DNA of 64,000 nucleotides from Blasia pusilla. Lineage: Eukaryota; Marchantiophyta; Marchantiopsida; Blasiales. Position 1 is the first letter of the stretch, and each line of letters begins with the position of its first letter. The notes under the pieces were generated by a model. It saw nothing but the letters and a program-made list of their open reading frames with translations. It did no database searches and had not been told where the DNA came from. Below, one piece after another: positions 48,154-58,129 of the stretch. The position numbers were made by a program, and so were the translations under genes. The stretch is from positions 42,036,001 to 42,100,000 of the forward strand of contig CM114273.1 in the NCBI GenBank assembly GCA_050084515.1, in the 5' to 3' direction.

Positions 48154-48736
48154 TGTCGTGCGAATCCACATCGTCATACAACATACATCGTTGACATACC
48201 ATACTCACATACATACATACAATAGACAAGAGCATCCACAAACATAAGTGTATCACAACTGAAATCCGTGAAAGACCTACTGTCATAAAACACGTATAGA
48301 ATCACATACAATCGAGCCGAACCCACTCCACGATGGGAGAATCTAGGTCGAAGCTTGCGGGAAACACCATAGCAAAGAGCTCTACTCACTACCAAGGCTA
48401 ACTCCCAACGCAACAGGCTCAACTCAAAGAAGTGACTGTTCTTTGGGTGCACTCCACACTATATCCTCCAACCTAAGAGCGAGCCCTACTGGGAAAGTTA
48501 CCCCCAACTGAGTAACCCCCAACCCTATGTATGAAACCGCATCTCTACCTAGCCACTATGGTCCTACATAAGGTATGGCCTCTACTAGCACACTATACTC
48601 TACGACATAATCCGTATGGTCATGATAGCTGTCGTGCGAATCCACATCGTCATACAACATACATCGCTGACATACCATACTCACATACATACATAACATA
48701 GACAAGAGCATCCACAAACATAAGTGTACCACAACT
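48154..48736 (-). repeat. 3' LTR region, block order A-B-A
   Basis: A 106-bp block A (TGTCGTGCGAATCCACATCG to ACCACAACT) occurs at 48,154-48,259 and again at 48,630-48,736, flanking the 370-bp block B. On the minus strand block A begins TGTGG and ends CGACA, so it has TG/CA edges itself. Only block B is found at the 5' end of the element, starting and stopping at the same A/B junctions. Confidence 0.85.
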
Positions 48737-48746
48737 CTCCCCCCTA
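48737..48746 (-). other. Polypurine tract
   Basis: CTCCCCCCTA on the plus strand reads as a G-rich purine run on the minus strand immediately upstream of the 3' LTR. It is the primer site for plus-strand synthesis. The same site is at 31,664 in the second fragment. Confidence 0.8.
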
Positions 48747-48908
48747 ATTGGCGGTTAGGTCCCTCTAACTCCCAGGTAGCCCTATACATCTACTACATGC
48801 TATACACCTTCGTAGGTGCATGAATCAGAAGGCCGGGTGCTAGGTTGCCCCATCGTTAGTTACACATCTGTAATCCATATCATGCAAAGATCAAGTCATC
48901 TACCTCTC

Positions 48909-49047
48909 CTAAATACATCGAGGACAAACCCACCTTCCAGTAGGAACAACATCCATACGTGGAGTCAAACACATCATCTGCCAACCCCTAGAACACCGAT
49001 CACACACCAACATACGGGTGCGTTACCAGCAGATCCAACAACATGCA
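48909..49047 (-). pseudogene. PHD finger at the integrase C-terminus, frameshifted
   Basis: After LRCML the frame is lost by small deletions, then another frame gives MLVCDRCSRGW, MMCLTP and GRWVCPRCI followed by a stop at 48,909. Seven of the eight zinc ligands remain; the His is replaced by Gln (GWQMMC against GWHIAC in the 31.9-kb copy). It is the third copy of the integrase-PHD arrangement in the window. Confidence 0.8.
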
Positions 49048-50493
49048 CCTCAAGCTAGCACGTATCATGGCTAAGCTTGGGTCAACAGTACCATCCACAT
49101 TTGGAAGATGACATGGCGCACAATTACGCACATGGTCCTTCCAAACAACTCCATCACGACCCTCCAACATGAGAACTCCAGAAGCTAACATCTCGCGCAC
49201 TCGTAAAATAGTGCGGCCTGCCGTCACATCCAACATTGTCGGTGCAATCAGCTGCAAATAAACATAGTCCCCCACATGGAACCTACGAATCGATGGTGGA
49301 TAACCTCCACCCCGAATGGTTGCATACCGCAACGTATCTCTATGTTGAGCAATGGCAAGATTCTCAAAGGCTGTTGGCATAACTCTCCAAAAGAGCTCTG
49401 CCCGTTGAGAACACACCCTCATCCACATCTCAGGGTCATCAAGGTTCCCCACCTCACTAGACTCCCGACGAATTGCTGCTGGCAAGTTTGGATCTCCGCC
49501 GTATAACAAAAAATAAGGTGAGAAGGAAGCCAAGGATGCTTGGCAACTGAACCTATACCCCATGGCTAACCATGGTAACTGAATATCCCAATTTCCAAGA
49601 TGCCCCTTCTGTAGGCCATACTTGCGCAATGCCCTCTTCATCATCTGAACCACACGCTCAGCCAAACCATCCGCCTCTGGATGATCTTGAGACGTGGTCC
49701 GATGATCAATCAACGCCTTGTCACACAAGACCTGAAACTCACCCTAAAACTGTGTACCGTGGTTGGTCAACACTTCAGCTGGTGCACCAAAATGACTAAG
49801 CACTCTATCAAGAAACGGGTACGCCGTTCCCTCACTTGCCTTGTCAGGTAATGCCACCAACTCAATCCACTTGGAGAAGTGCTCCACCATCACCAACACA
49901 TATCGATGATGTCATACAGTCAAGGGTAACGGTCCCGCAAAGTCCACACTCCAACGGTAACCCAACCCCATAATAAGCAAGGGGCGTAACTGTGGTGTAG
50001 GGGCATTGAATGATGCCCTCACCCGGTCACAAACCATACAACATGACACCAAATGCTGCACCTGAGTATGCATGCCATGCCACCAATACTGACCAAGGAG
50101 CAAGCTATATGTACGCTTTACCCCAAAATGTCCCAACTCCTCATGGGCATGTCGCACAATGCGCTCTCTCTAAGCCAAATGCGGCACTACTCGTACTCTA
50201 CCATCCTCCCACACACGGAGAATATGTGTTCCCTCCAATCGATACCTCTTACGTTGAAGAACACAGTCTCGCTCCTTGGCACTCACTATGCCTGGCACCC
50301 TACTGGTCCGTAGGAACTCCAACACCAACGCATCATCATGAATATCATGCTGATTCGTACCGCCATCTCCAACCTTAGGATCTGAAGGCTGGCCATCTAC
50401 CCTATGAATAGAGTAAGATGTCATGTGGTCCTCCATACTAGAGTCCACCCCTAACCAACATAAAAAGGCGGATGCATGCCAACCTGGCACCAT
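49048..50493 (-). pseudogene. Ty3 integrase
   Basis: Zinc-binding region at about 50,020-50,157 (RHAHEELGHFGVKRTYSLL, CCMVCDRVRASF). The core starts at WSVDFAGPLPLT (first catalytic Asp). The second catalytic position reads LTNHGTQF, Asn where Asp belongs, while the 21.5-kb copy keeps DQGTHF. The Glu is in DGLAERVVQ. The C-terminal part has FHVGDYVYLQL, GRTILRVREM and VWKDHVRNCAPCHL. Stops in frame: TAG 50,170, TGA 49,912, TAG 49,744. It would have inserted the element cDNA; it is now inactive. It leads directly into the PHD finger. Confidence 0.92.
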
Positions 50494-51323
50494 CTCCTCA
50501 TCAACCCCGCCATACTATCTAGCCCCAATTGGCTAGTACATGGGTTCCTACTCAACCCATCAGCATCAAGGTTGGCAACTCCAGGTCTATGTACCACCTG
50601 GAAGTCATACTCCTGTAAGATAAGAGCCCACCGTGCAAGCTTCCTTGTAAGCTTGTCAGACTCCATCAACCACTTGAGCGGCTAGTAATCAATAACAAGG
50701 GTAAACTGTGTGCCAAACAAGTAACACCTAAAGTGTGCCACAGCCCACACTACTGCCAAGCACTCTCCCTCATATGAACTATAGCCCGACTCCGCTGCAT
50801 TATTCGAACGACTTGCATAGGCCACCACAAACTCCATGTGCTCATCATCATGTTGTGTCAACACCGCTCCAAGTCCCAACCTACTCCAATCAGTGTGTAA
50901 CTGAAATGGGAGCCCTCTGATAGGTCTCCTTAAGATAGGCGCCGTCACCAACTGGGCCTTGAGCTCCACAAAATATCTCTCCTGATCATCTCCCCAATGC
51001 CACTCCTGATCTGATTTCAGCAATTGGTTATAAGGCTTTGTCATAGCACTAAATCCCTTCACATACCTCCGATAGTAGTTCGCCAATCTCATGAATGCCC
51101 GAACTCTACTCACATCTACCAGACGAAGAATAAGTGCAATAGCCTCCACCATTGCTTGCTGAACTCCCAAACCACCTTGATAGATCACATGACCTAGGTA
51201 CTCAACATCCTCATGGAAGAACTTACACTTTCCTGGATGCAAACGTAGACCATGAGCTTTCAACCGCTCAAACACAATCTGCAAATGTATCTGATGCTCC
51301 TCCGCCGTCTTACCGAACACCAA
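50454..51323 (-). pseudogene. Ty3 RT connection and RNase H
   Basis: Begins just after the RT active site with LVFGKTAEEH, KCKFFHEDVEYLGHVI and RLANYYRRYVKGFS, then RNase H with LHTDWSRLGLGAVLTQHDDE, the ECLAVVWAVAHFRCYLFG helix, and, after a TAG at 50,682, PLKWLMESDKLTRKLARW and HRPGVANLDADGLSR. It removes the RNA strand during reverse transcription. A frameshift lies between 50,451 and 50,493, before the integrase. Confidence 0.92.
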
Positions 51324-51326
51324 GAT

Positions 51327-52013
51327 ATCATCAATGTAACATCAAACAGAATCCAACCCTACTAGGATCATGTCCATCACTCTCTGAAACTCGGCAGGTG
51401 CATTCTTCAACCCAAAGGATAAGAATTTCCACTGGTACAAACAATCCTTGCCATGAGAGTTGACACCCCAAAATGCTGTCTTGGCCTTGTCACTCTCTCG
51501 AATTGGCAACTGATGGTATCTTGCCTGAAGATCCAAAGTACTCAAAATCTTTTCCTGTCCTACCACATCAAAGATCTCCTCAGGTGTAGGCATGGGATAC
51601 CTATCGGCCTTGGTCTGCCGAATGATAGGACGGTAATCTCCACACATCCGCCTATCCATGTAGTTGCCATGCACATCCTTTTAAGCAAGCATGACAGTGG
51701 GTGATGCATACTCTCCATGCAACAACTCCACTAATCCAGCCTCCAAAAGGTCCAACGTCCTACTCTGAATCAGGTTCCTCTCCATATCACTATATCGGTA
51801 GGGACGACGGAAGATTGGCGTATCACTAGCCAAATTAATCCGTATACCGGGTCCAACCAGAGCACCCAACTCCTTCATGCTAAAGGCAAAACAACTCCTA
51901 TAAGCACGTAGGAAATGTGTCAAGCCTCGTTTCTCACCTCCCGTAAGCTTGGGCTCAAGTAATGGCTCCCAAGTCTCCTCCACTAGCACACTAGAGGGAG
52001 AGGAAAATGCCAT
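51327..52013 (-). pseudogene. Ty3 reverse transcriptase
   Basis: In frame with the methyltransferase. Contains FAFSMKELGALVGPGI, FRRPYRYSDMERNLI, LLHGEYASPTVML, RMCGDYRPIIRQTKADRYPM, STLDLQARYHQLPI, KFLSFGLKNAPAEFQRVMD and the active site CYIDDILVFG (YIDD at 51,327-51,338, both Asp kept). Two stops interrupt it: TAA at 51,681 and TGA at 51,342, the latter where Arg (CGA) is expected before CYIDD. It copies element RNA into DNA. Confidence 0.95.
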
Positions 52014-53542
52014 TGGCTGCTACGCAACCCCCTCACAAGATGATACACCCTTAGCTACACCATCATCTGAACAAATAACTCCTCCACCAGCATGAGCGAA
52101 AAACTCCACATGCCCAGCCATTACATCCCATTTACTCCAAGGATGCAAAATACTACTCTCCTTGCCCCCAGCCGATGCCTCTACCGTCCCGGTAGCCATC
52201 GAGCTCATTACAAGGGGTGGAAGATCCACAAACATAGTCCGAAGTCGATGATGCTCGGCCATACCAAGACTCAAAATCCAAGTCAAACAATTCAGGTCCA
52301 TCGCCTGACCCAACACATGACGTCGTGAAGCCTCAGAAATGGAAGCAACGGCTGTCACACCAGTAGCAATTCCCATCGCACGCTCTCTCTCATCAGCGTT
52401 AGGCTCCACCAAGTGTCGCACATGAGAATCCCATACAAGCCCGGGACCACCTTCCCTGTATGCATGTGACGAAGGAAAACTAACAAATATGGGTAGTGCC
52501 ATCCTAGGTTGGCCCACATGGTTCACCACTGCCATGGGTGACCGATCAATAACCCTCACCACCTCAGAAAGTCGCCAAGTATCCAAGATACTATCCACTG
52601 TAAGGCAAGGATCCTGCAACACTACATCATATGCTCGACGTAGAACCTCCCTAGGCAACAAGTTTGTCCACCACAAGCGTGGACGATGTGCACGCGAGCC
52701 AACTCGCGCTGCATCCAACAACACCGCTGGTCCAATCCAAGACCGCACCTCATGAACACTCGCCATCATCCGGGTCCGAGTGTCACCCAACAATGGAACA
52801 TTCTCCAGAATGTAAGCTGGAGCACGTGCTTGATGAACTTGAAGATGTCGTAACACCCGTAACATCTCCCAAAACAATCGAGACCTAGGGTCGTGTAATC
52901 CCTCACCACGACCAGCACGTGTATGACCCTGACATGGCCATCCAGCAATCACCAAATCCAAAGGACCAACCCTCTCAAGGTCCTGCGCCCCCAACAATGC
53001 ACATACACGTATCTCCGCACAGGAATACCGGCCTGCAACACTACAGCTAAACCAGTGCTAATCCCACCAAAGAGATCTAACACACAAATGCCCTCCGGCG
53101 GATACTGCCATACAAAGGGTGTAGTATCCAAAGGGGATAACCCAACTGGACCAGAAGTAGGAGTCCGCCGTGGGGCCTCCTCTTCCTCGTGAGGTATAAC
53201 AGCCTCACACCAAGCCTCTTGCACTAGGCGATCAGCGTCCTGCCGTAGTGCACCGCCTGAACTCCAAAGTGGCACATCCAACGATGAGGATGCCACTGCT
53301 GCAAAAATAGGGACCTCCTCTACCTCCTCATGCACAGGAGAATCCATAGCAGAAACATTACCCTCCAAAAAGTCTCCTGGCCAAGTAACTACTCCACTAA
53401 AACCAACCACAGATGCTAACACTGTTGGGGATGACCCTCCTGGTCGAGCCCCATAAATAAATCTCACAGGAACTTGGCTCATACGTCCATCCCCGGACTG
53501 CCAACCAGGTCTATAAGACGTTGTCTCAGTCCAGTAATCCAT
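52014..53542 (-). pseudogene. DNMT3-type cytosine-5 DNA methyltransferase within pol
   Basis: An N-terminal linker (53,542 to about 53,095) leads to motif I, VLDLFGGISTGL (53,051-53,083). The reading then breaks at YVYV (about 53,000), where a shift and a deletion of roughly 46 codons remove the motif II region. It resumes with LDLVIAGWPCQGHTRAG (motif IV; catalytic Cys codon 52,932-52,934), YILENVPLLGD (motif VI, Glu at 52,803-52,805), DAARVGSRAHRPRLWWTNL (motif VIII, 52,677-52,694 at its core) and ERERAMGIATG with LGQAMDLNCL (IX-X, about 52,300). Motif order is I to X, unlike permuted plant DRMs. The AHRPRLWWTN block is DNMT3-like. It would methylate cytosines with AdoMet. After a 75-codon linker only a TAG (52,020) separates it from RT. 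Confidence 0.93.
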
Positions 53543-53544
53543 CT

Positions 53545-53865
53545 AAAAACCATCGGGTACAATACTGCTTCTCCAACTAGTACATCATACGACTCGGCTG
53601 ATGTGACCACTGCAGGTACTTCCATTCGAGAGCTATCAGTCGCATGATCTGGTCTAAACTGTACAAAAAACTTCTCCCGTGTCATGAATTGAGACCTATC
53701 ATTGGCTCCTCCAAGTGATGTTTGAATCTGGAATGGGCAAGGCTCAAGCTCTGACCTCCGAATACCCAAACCAATACATGCCGCCTTTCCCAACATCATA
53801 GGTTGGGCACCAGAGTCTAACAAGACTCTATCTAGTCTATACATTTGTCCTATAGGACTCACCAA
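53545..53865 (-). pseudogene. Ty3 aspartic protease
   Basis: RLDRVLLDSGAQPMMLG is the active-site DSGA loop, followed by a hydrophobic strand region ending VLVGEAVLYPMVF. It would cleave the polyprotein. It is in frame with gag, separated by a single TGA (53,866). A one-base loss near 53,545 shifts it from the following linker, where the other frame resumes MDYWTETTSYRPGW. Confidence 0.9.
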
Positions 53866-53868
53866 TCA

Positions 53869-54660
53869 GAATATCCCACTCTGGTTGTCCAACATACATA
53901 CACGAGGTGTAAGCCTCTCACGATCAATGGCTGGCCGGGCTGGTAATGCATCCATCTTCACCGCTGGTGCCTGCCAAGTAGCACTGGTACTCAATGCTAC
54001 ACCTGACATAGAGGGCCGCTCCACCGCAACACCCTCATCCACCTCAGCACGTGTAGCAGTAATACCCTCACGTTCACACAACGTGGCTGCTAGTTGAAAT
54101 ACATGAGCTAAGTCAACTCCTAAAGCCATCAGTTCCGTGGCCGAAAACAATGGGGATCCCAACATTGAAGTTGCCATCGGCAATACTGCACTGGATGCTG
54201 CATCCGTGTCTACTACACGCGATGTAGATGCCTTAGTCCCACTCGCCATATAAGAGAGATCATCCCCTCCATAAGAGGTGGAAGCCCTTGCTCCCAAACC
54301 TGATCTATGCTGGATACCAGCCATAGTAGCCAACTTTTGCTCCAATTGCTCAATCCTTGCAGCCATAGCTGACTCTGTCGTAGTGGTAGGGATAGCCACC
54401 GTAGGCTCTCCAACCACTGGTCCACCTCTACCACCCCAACCACCCCTACCACCTCGGCCTCTCGGAGCTACTCCACCACGGCCGCGGCCTGATCTCAACT
54501 CTGGATGAAGATCAAAGCAACGCTCTCGAGGATGACCTGGTCTCCCGCAATGATTACACTGAATTGGGGCCGATTGAGGCCCATCCTCCAAAGTCTATCT
54601 CCCATCCTCTTGGGGACAAAACTTCCTAACATGATCACCTCCACATGTCCAACATGACTG
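53869..54660 (-). pseudogene. Gag nucleocapsid region with two CCHC knuckles
   Basis: First knuckle CWTCGGDHVRKFCP, a TAG at 54,595 (CAG expected), then the second knuckle CNHCGRPGHPRERC; both fit C-x2-C-x4-H-x4-C. After them come an RG/GGRGG-rich basic tract and a short helical segment (AMAARIEQLEQKLATMAG), then a low-complexity region to the protease. It binds element RNA. The 37.7-kb copy shares the helical segment. Confidence 0.9.
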
Positions 54661-55715
54661 TCCTTGCTACGGGGCAGCAAATGATGGCAATGGTCTCTGC
54701 GCAAGTGTCCCTCTAGGACCTGACTGAGGTCGTGTGTACCCCCCACGACTCCTTCACCATGTTAAGCTCAATCTTCTCAGATAGAGCAAACACATGGGTC
54801 AATGTGGGTGAATCATCACTCATAAGAGTAGCATCACGTACCCTGCGGCGCAACTCTCTGTCCAAGATCCCATACCAAAACTAGAGTGCTTGAGCCTCAA
54901 TCACACCCTCGGTAACTGAAATCAAGCGTCGCATACGAGTGTATGCCTCACGAAGACTCTTGCCAGTCTTTCGCTCAAATTCCTGAAGACTCCTCAACTT
55001 CTATGTCTTCACTCCCTGATAGTTCTTCTTCAACCTCTTGAAGAACTCTGCAACCGGGCTAAACGATGATGGGGCACTAGTACCTCCACTAGTACTCCCA
55101 CTGGTACCTCCATGGGTACCTCTACTTGTACCTCCACTCCGGCTCGTACTCGTACCACTCAAGGTCGGGCTGGCTGGCATAGTAGGAGCACTACTACCAA
55201 TACCACCATGGGTGATAGACACATAGCTTGGAGACCAATATTGTCTCCACGCCTTAATCTCACCAACATGGTCCTTCCTAAACTCATGGTAATCATCCAT
55301 GGGTGGTCCCTCCAAGTGCTGAAACAATCCCTTCCAAGCCAAGAAGGGTGTAAACAACGTGGCGTTCTGCAACATCTGCATATCACACCACGTATCAAAC
55401 TCCTGCATGAAGTCCTCCAACTCAATGGTCCCCACTGCACCCAAGTATTGTCGTGGGCCCTTCATGGCCCCATATATTCCGTCCATGTCCCAAATCAATG
55501 GAGCTGCAACACTCGATAACAGCGTAGAAGACTCGGTGTTTGGAACACCCTCGTCCTCTTCTTCATCAACCTTCGGAAGTGGAAAAGGTAGCCGATACCT
55601 CAATCCACTCCGTGTAAAACCACCACTGTCCGCACCACGGTCCCCAACCAGACCACCAGACATCTCCGTGATGACCAACGCCGATGCCGCACCACCACCA
55701 AATTACCACCACTAA
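54661..55715 (-). pseudogene. Ty3 gag capsid region
   Basis: Contains GTIELEDFMQEFDTWCDMQ, FLAWKGLFQHLEGPPMDDYHE, a Ser/Thr/Gly-rich spacer and, after a TAG at 55,001, LRSLQEFERKTGKSL and REAYTRMRRLISV, the standard retrotransposon capsid helix region. The open frame begins near 55,700 without an obvious ATG, so the true start has been lost or mutated. It forms the particle shell. Confidence 0.85.
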
Positions 55716-56201
55716 GTAACCAAGTGACGTCGATGTCGTTGTACTATTCTAGCTCTACTAGCTATGGGTGTAGGCAACCTAGCTTGTCATCACCACAAGA
55801 AGCCTCCCACGGTCTACTAGTCATCACTCCAGCCTCACTACCGGTAGCACACAGGAATAACACTACTCTAGAAATCAGTGTCAACCCTAACAATGGGCGC
55901 GCAAGCAAGAAGCAACGATGGAGGGGATCCAAACACAGGAAGTCCAACAACAACCCTCCAATCGCAAATGGAAATCAAGGTAACACAATCCACAAATTTG
56001 GCGCCCCTTGAATCCACAAAACCCACCACACAATTCTAACGCAATAGCTACTCCGCCGCGGGTCGATGACGTGCTAGTCGAACTTGCAGCACCTGAAAAT
56101 ATCATCTGCATGGAGAGGCTACACCGTACTATGCGCTAGAGGTCCATCAACCAAAAACCCGAGATGTATAAAGCGCCTAACACCTCTCAGAACAGCACCA
56201 A
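55716..56201 (-). other. Element leader and tentative primer-binding site
   Basis: Between gag and the presumed 5' LTR. TTTGGTGCTGTTCTGAGAGG on the minus strand (about 56,185-56,204) begins TGG like a tRNA primer-binding site, but I could not match it to a specific tRNA. If it is the PBS, the 5' LTR starts at about 56,202. Confidence 0.35.
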
Positions 56202-56236
56202 ATGAGCTACACCAAGTGTGTACACTCGCATAGGTA

Positions 56237-56289
56237 AGAACTCAGCAGTTAAGCGTCTTCCAAGCAGAATAGCCCAAAGATGGGTGACC
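56237..56289 (+). promoter_or_regulatory. 5S rRNA-like segment with pol III box A/IE and box C
   Basis: AGAACTCAGCAGTTAAGCGT differs from the plant 5S rRNA internal-promoter sequence at one position. After about 21 bases (5S has nearly the same spacing) AAGATGGGTGACC matches box C. The flanks are not 5S-like, so this is a 5S-derived piece and not a functional 5S gene. It lies on the strand opposite the retrotransposon ORFs, in its leader/LTR zone. Cassandra-type elements are known to carry 5S sequence in their LTRs. Confidence 0.65.
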
Positions 56290-56339
56290 AGTTATGCAAC
56301 ACTCAAATCACAAATCCTGCAAAAATTGCCTCACACCCA

Positions 56340-56373
56340 AGCAAGCAAGCTTGCTTGCTTGCTTGCTTGCTCC
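56340..56373. repeat. Palindromic AAGC/GCTT microsatellite
   Basis: AAGCAAGCAAGC runs into GCTTGCTTGCTTGC, giving a short tetranucleotide palindrome about 50 bp after the 5S-like segment. Confidence 0.9.
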
Positions 56374-57208
56374 TTGCTCCTTACTCCGCCTCTCAAGCCC
56401 ACTCGCCCCGAGCTACCACGAGTTGCCTCAAAGCCTCGAAATGCTCGAGACATGCCCCTATCGCCCCTATTGCCACGCTTCGCCATGCTTTGCTATGGAG
56501 AGAGGGCCAACCAGGGCGCCTCCAATGGGATAGGCGTCTCCAAAAATGAACGAGTCACCAACCAACCAGTCCCTCCGATCCGTTGTCCACCATAGCCATA
56601 CCTTGAGCTAGTCCGCAAAATTTCGATCTGCAATTACTCCACAAATCCTCAACCAAAATTGAATATGTTTCAGCCAAAATTCAATTGACCACCATAGCTA
56701 TCTCTCCACAAAAAATCAGCTACAGCCAAACTCTATACTCCGAGCTAAAAATCAGACAAACTTGCTGTCCATACACCTCCAAAATCGCAAATCTGACAGC
56801 GCTTCCGCCCAGTTTCATGCACGTAGAAATCCGCAACGCTCCACACACTTGAGCAGATAGCTTCACATGAGATCACAATACAAGTAGCAAGAGGAACTTC
56901 TCACCCGATCTAGATGAACTTCAACAGAGCTTGCGCACTCCAAGCTCTCCACATCAGAAAACCGTCGAACACGAACTAGAATCTTCAATCCTTGATAACT
57001 CCCAACTCCCTTGACAAAATCCGGCGATCTAAAGCACGTTGGAAAGCTCTCAGCAAGGCGCTTCTTTCCCATCCAAACAAGCACCAGATTCACACCTCCA
57101 ACATAGGCCACAAGCCACAAATATCCACGGTTGAGTACACAATCAGCCCTAACCAGATCCTACTGATCCACAATCGAAGTTACCATCGATCTACTTCAGT
57201 TCTTTGAG

Positions 57209-57579
57209 TGAAATCCGTAAAAGACCTACTTTCATAAAACACGTATAGAATTACATACAATCGAGCCAAATCCACTCTACGATGGGAGAATCTAGGTCGA
57301 AGCTTGCGGGAAACACCATAGCAAAGAGCTCTACTCACTACCAAGGCTAACTCCCAACGCAACAGGCTCAACTCAAAGAATTGACTGTTCTTTGGGTGCA
57401 CTCCACACTATATCCTCCAACCTAAGAGCGAGCCCTACTGGGAAAGTCATCCCCAACTGAGTAACCCCCAACCCTATGTATGAAACCGCATCTCTACCTA
57501 GCCACTATGGTCCTACATAAGGTATGGCCTCTACTAGCACACTATACTCTACGACATAATCCGTATGGTCATGACAGCC
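57209..57579 (-). repeat. 5' LTR block B
   Basis: 371 bp nearly identical to 48,260-48,629, from TGAAATCCGTAAAAGACC to GTCATGACAGC. Differences are few and mostly transitions. Outside it both sides differ from the 3' LTR region: no block A follows at 57,580. Confidence 0.9.
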
Positions 57580-58129
57580 ATCTAATGGGACATGTATTCT
57601 AACGATGGTCAGAAATTAGAAATCTAATGGCCCAAAATGCTTTTTCTGGATAGCATGGCTACAAGGCAACCTAAAGAACTTAATTTTTAGGAACAAAAAT
57701 TCTTAACAATTTTTGGTAGAAGAATGGATGTTGTTGAAGTGAAATTTTTACACGATGTATTGGGTAGGTAGTGGATCCATTACATTCTTGTGCCCATACT
57801 TTTTGGGCACTGGAAAGTAGATAATCTTGAAAAAATTATGACTCTGGTCGATACCAAAAGATTCTTGATCCTATGATAATAATCCATCTCTAGTAATCAT
57901 TAACGTCACGGATCCATATTGGCACATGGCATGGGACCCTAAGATAATGACTTGAAAAATGAAGAATGTTATGACGTCATCAAGATGATTAGAAATTACC
58001 TTGAACTAGCGTGCAATCCATGCTCTATACCTGACTAATAATCAGGTTGTCGATCAAATTGCGCAAAAAATCCAAAAGAAAAGTCTCAATGGCCATTGTA
58101 CCAAAACGTTTTCTTATCTCCCTATGTGT
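57580..58129. other. Intergenic DNA outside the Ty3 element
   Basis: No supported feature. Confidence 0.4.

Larger units (their letters stand above)
48154..57579 (-). mobile_element. Ty3/gypsy retrotransposon encoding a DNA methyltransferase and a PHD-tailed integrase
   Basis: The most complete copy of the family. From high to low coordinate: LTR segment, leader, gag, CCHC knuckles, protease, C5 DNA methyltransferase, RT, RNase H, integrase, PHD finger, polypurine tract, LTR. The RT-RNase H-integrase order identifies Ty3/gypsy. The extra methyltransferase lies between protease and RT. A 370-bp block is nearly identical between the two ends (48,260-48,629 and 57,209-57,579), showing they are LTR-derived and comparatively young. 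The reading frames are broken by about nine stops, several frameshifts and one internal deletion, so it is not autonomous now. Confidence 0.92.

Noticed and set aside
48909-49300. Chromodomain at the integrase C-terminus
   Set aside because: No chromodomain-like sequence follows the integrase; the cysteine/histidine pattern is that of a PHD finger.
52020-52997. Methyltransferase as an ordinary cellular gene beside a transposon
   Set aside because: It is in frame with the RT, preceded by the protease linker, and the same linker-methyltransferase arrangement recurs in a second element copy at 37.9 kb.
52262-53083. Classification as a DRM-type enzyme
   Set aside because: Plant DRMs have motifs VI-X before I-V. 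Here motif I comes first, followed by IV, VI, VIII and X, as in DNMT3.
56202-56320. Functional 5S rRNA gene
   Set aside because: Only about 53 bp match; the 5' and 3' thirds of 5S rRNA are absent.
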